Notes under the pieces: generated by a model
Databases searched by the model: none
What the model was told of the DNA's origin: nothing
What the model saw: only the letters and a program-made list of their open reading frames with translations
Translations under genes and position numbers: made by a program
Shown: in pieces, positions 34,361 to 35,378 of the stretch
How the letters are laid out: each line of letters starts with the position of its first letter
Numbering within the stretch: position 1 is the first letter of the stretch
Assembly (NCBI GenBank): GCA_903839845.1
Contig: CAIMEA010000022.1
Location: forward strand, 1 to 35,378
Source of the DNA: an uncultured Hyphomicrobiales bacterium
Lineage (GTDB): Bacteria > Pseudomonadota > Alphaproteobacteria > Rhizobiales > Xanthobacteraceae
DNA length: 35,378 nt
Reading direction: 5' to 3'

Positions 34361-35338
34361 ATGAATCCGTTGCGTAACATCGCCGCCATCATTGTGGCGT
34401 CCACGGCTCTGCTGACCGCCGCGTCCGCGGAGGAGTTTCCAACACGGCCGATCACCGTTCTTGTGCCTTTCGCAGCCGGCGGACCGATCGATACCACAAC
34501 CCGGATCGTTGCCGACCGCATGCGAGAATCGCTTGGCCAGACGATCATTATCGAAAACGTCGGCGGTGCCGCCGGAAGCCTCGCGGCCGCGCGTGTCGCC
34601 AAGGCGACACCCGATGGCTATACGCTGATGACCGGGATTTGGGGCACGCATGTCGCCAACGGGGCGATCTATCAGCTGACTTATGATCTGCAGGCCGATT
34701 TCGCGCCGGTCGCGCTGCTGTCGTCCAACCCGCTGCTGATCGTGTCGAGCAAAAAGACACCGGCGAACAATCTGCAGGAACTGATCGCCTGGCTCAAAGC
34801 CAACCCGGACAAGGCAGCGCAAGGGACCTCGGGCGTCGGCAGCGTCGGACACATTGGCGGCCTGTTCTTCCAGAAAATCACCGGCACGAAGTTTCAATTC
34901 GTGCCATATCGCGGGTTGGCGCCGGCCATGCAGGACCTGATGGCCGGCAACATCGATTTGATGTTCGACACGCCGGCAACGTCGCTGCCGCAGGTCAAGG
35001 CGGGCAACATCCGCGCCTATGCCGTGACCTCGAACAGTCGGATCGCGTCCGCGCCCGATGTGCCGACGGTCGATGAGGCGGGGCTGCCGAATTTGTACAT
35101 CTCCACCTGGACCGCGTTCTTCGCGCCAAAGGGCACGCCGAAGGAGGTTGTCGCCAAACTCAGCGCCGCTGCGATGGCCGCGTTGAAGGAGCCCAATGTG
35201 CAGAAGCGACTTGCCGACGTCGGCCAGGATATCTACCCGCCGGAACAGCAGACGGCGGAATACCTTGCCAAACTTCAGGACGAGGAAATCAAGAAGTGGT
35301 GGCCGATCATCAAGGACGCTAATATCAAAGCTCAATAA
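34361..35338 (+). CDS. Tripartite tricarboxylate transporter substrate-binding protein (Bug family)
   Basis: A 325-residue periplasmic solute receptor of the TctC/Bug family, which captures carboxylates or related small molecules. A signal peptide (MNPLRNIAAIIVASTALLTAASA) is followed by FPTRPITVLVPFAAGGPIDTTTRIVAD, then IIENVGGAAGSLAAARVAKATPDGYTL, FVPYRGLAPAMQDLMAGNIDLMFD and VPTVDEAGLPN, all family hallmarks. AGGAGG precedes the ATG, which immediately follows the GST stop. No membrane subunits (TctA/TctB) are in the window; such receptors are often orphan in this group. The cargo is probably the substrate of the operon. Confidence 0.95.
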   Translation: MNPLRNIAAIIVASTALLTAASAEEFPTRPITVLVPFAAGGPIDTTTRIVADRMRESLGQTIIIENVGGAAGSLAAARVAKATPDGYTLMTGIWGTHVANGAIYQLTYDLQADFAPVALLSSNPLLIVSSKKTPANNLQELIAWLKANPDKAAQGTSGVGSVGHIGGLFFQKITGTKFQFVPYRGLAPAMQDLMAGNIDLMFDTPATSLPQVKAGNIRAYAVTSNSRIASAPDVPTVDEAGLPNLYISTWTAFFAPKGTPKEVVAKLSAAAMAALKEPNVQKRLADVGQDIYPPEQQTAEYLAKLQDEEIKKWWPIIKDANIKAQ

Positions 35339-35378
35339 GCAACCGGCGCCTAAAGCAAAAACGGCAGGCTCGGGGCAC

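Overview
The window is ordinary high-GC alphaproteobacterial chromosome. Gene content points to the Hyphomicrobiales, probably a Bradyrhizobium/Xanthobacter/Pseudolabrys-type organism. The evidence is: ctaA next to a DUF2842 gene; both the bacterial (GSI) and the eukaryotic-like (GSII) glutamine synthetase; a gstI-like DUF2735 gene facing glnII; a tig-clpP-clpX-lon block; rplM-rpsI; tripartite-tricarboxylate (Bug-type) uptake; and rhizobial-style palindromic intergenic repeats. The species is inferred and cannot be fixed from the sequence alone. I see no prophage, insertion sequence, CRISPR array or plasmid function.

Layout. 1-2.1 kb: end of a DUF2842 gene, heme A synthase (ctaA) and a crotonase. 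2.1-6 kb, minus strand: D-Ala-D-Ala dipeptidase, O-acetylhomoserine sulfhydrylase (metY), a CoA-binding protein overlapping a PNPOx-type flavoprotein, and an AhpD-like protein divergent from a LysR regulator. 7-8.4 kb: an ECHDC3-like crotonase and a PaaI-type thioesterase around a palindromic repeat. 8.4-11.3 kb: rplM-rpsI with promoter and terminator, a membrane-anchored diguanylate cyclase and a small membrane protein. 11.3-14 kb, minus strand: three RNA-modification-type enzymes (RsuA, RsmC, Methyltransf_32), with two more palindromic repeats.

14.2-20.8 kb is a nitrogen-assimilation region: glnII with a sigma-54-type promoter, the divergent gstI-like gene, then an ArsR-type regulator divergent from two tandem RidA-family genes, glutaminase (glsA) and the glnB-glnA operon with its own sigma-54-type promoter and a possible NtrC site. 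Glutamine synthesis by two enzymes, its PII control, a possible translational brake on GSII and glutamine hydrolysis all lie within 6.5 kb. The regulator/RidA part has visibly lower GC and looks like an insertion into this cluster.

21-22.5 kb: bifunctional NAD(P)HX repair enzyme (nnr), with a striking AT-rich patch inside it. 22.6-29.7 kb: tRNA-Leu(TAG), tig, clpP, clpX, lon and tRNA-Val(TAC), a protein-folding and proteolysis block. 29.7-31.9 kb, minus strand: a small secreted protein, a small lipoprotein and peptidase T. 31.9-35.4 kb: a TetR regulator divergent from an operon of a CE4/PuuE-like deacetylase, a glutathione S-transferase and a Bug-type solute-binding protein, probably for uptake and breakdown of an unknown organic acid or amide.

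The spots most worth a second look are the glnII/gstI intergenic region with its dyads and a small hairpin at the glnII ribosome-binding site, the ArsR-RidA-RidA cassette in which the second RidA lacks the catalytic arginine, the AT-rich patch in nnr, and the TetR-controlled catabolic operon. I did not find a clearly new defence or mobile system.
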